Origin: an uncultured Planctomycetaceae bacterium
Lineage (GTDB): Bacteria > Planctomycetota > Planctomycetia > Planctomycetales > Planctomycetaceae
NCBI GenBank assembly: GCA_903823545.1
Contig: CAIJTL010001636.1
Span: 1 to 6,284 of the forward strand
Length of the DNA: 6,284 nt
Direction of reading: 5' to 3'
Positions 5,961 to 6,284 of this stretch are shown here, piece after piece. Position 1 is the stretch's first letter; every line of letters starts with the position of its first letter. Under the pieces are notes generated by a model. The model was not told where the DNA came from. It did not search any database and worked only from the letters and a program-made list of their open reading frames with translations. A program made the translations under genes and the position numbers.

Positions 5961-6284
5961 ACGTTGGAAATCGTAGCTTGACCCCCAATTGTTCTCGCAA
6001 CTTTTTGCTTGAACATCGCTTGTTGAGTTTGAGCCGCTCAGGTGAGTCTGCTGTGATCTCTGAAAACAGCGGTTCCGGCGCGCCAACTAGCTCGGCTAAA
6101 GTGCGGTAATACTCATATCTATGAATTGGCCTGTCGTCGCTGACCAAATAGGTTCCTCCTAATTGGCCGTGTTCGCTCGCGATAATCGCTGCTGCGGCTG
6201 CGTCCTCGACGTGGATCAAATTGAGCCAAGCATTTGGGTTACCGGTCAATCGGGTGCGGCTCATTAATTGTTCAATTCGAGCAA
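5908..6284 (-). CDS. NAD-dependent epimerase/dehydratase (extended SDR), C-terminal part only
   Basis: The reading frame is open through the right edge of the window, so only the last 124 residues are visible. They match the C-terminal substrate-binding half of extended short-chain dehydrogenases: GNPNAWLNLIHVEDAAAA (14-31) is the usual block after the substrate loop, followed by LGGTYLVSDDRPIHRYEYYR and a terminal RFPTFIEGL. The NAD-binding GxxGxxG and catalytic YxxxK would lie in the missing part, so neither the reaction nor the cofactor can be confirmed. Candidates are a nucleotide-sugar epimerase/dehydratase or a general SDR oxidoreductase. The ATG at 6264 is internal, because conserved-looking sequence (RIEQL) continues before it. 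The final 17 codons and stop run antisense to the end of the small secreted gene. Confidence 0.85.
   Translation of the reverse strand, partial: ARIEQLMSRTRLTGNPNAWLNLIHVEDAAAAAIIASEHGQLGGTYLVSDDRPIHRYEYYRTLAELVGAPEPLFSEITADSPERLKLNKRCSSKKLREQLGVKLRFPTFIEGLNSLPEVMQSPAR

Overview
This window looks like a chromosomal segment from a planctomycete (Planctomycetota, probably order Planctomycetales). Three things suggest this: a secreted esterase whose wording is typical of that phylum, a family of short dispersed intergenic repeats that I associate with planctomycete genomes (its spurious translation reads SPTRQRG), and a small secreted protein of a style common there. This assignment is inference from recall, not from a search. 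The DNA is moderately GC-rich. I see no tRNA, rRNA, CRISPR array, insertion sequence, phage gene or defence system.

Layout. (1) 1-101: upstream region with a degenerate copy of the dispersed repeat and a good ribosome binding site. (2) 102-1283, plus strand: a secreted alpha/beta-hydrolase (esterase type) with an extra C-terminal beta-rich domain. (3) 1284-1834: a gene-free gap between two convergent genes, holding two inverted copies of the dispersed repeat around a long, near-perfect hairpin that ends in six T's. (4) 5067 down to 1835, minus strand: a two-gene operon, aroA (EPSP synthase) then rsmB (16S rRNA m5C methyltransferase). The genes are joined by a one-base stop/start overlap (TAATG). 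(5) 5068-5510: a divergent, gene-free region, presumably with promoters for both sides. (6) 5511-5960, plus strand: a small predicted secreted protein of unknown function. (7) 5908-6284, minus strand: the C-terminal part of an extended short-chain dehydrogenase/epimerase that runs off the right edge and overlaps the small gene tail to tail by 53 bases.

Functionally this is mostly housekeeping: aromatic amino acid synthesis coupled translationally to ribosome modification, with an exported hydrolase beside it. No clear new multi-gene system is visible. The most unusual items are the architecture of RsmB (an RGG-like disordered N-terminal tail plus a roughly 110-residue acidic insertion just before the catalytic domain, part of it built from a 15-base tandem repeat) and the repeat/hairpin cluster at 1332-1729.
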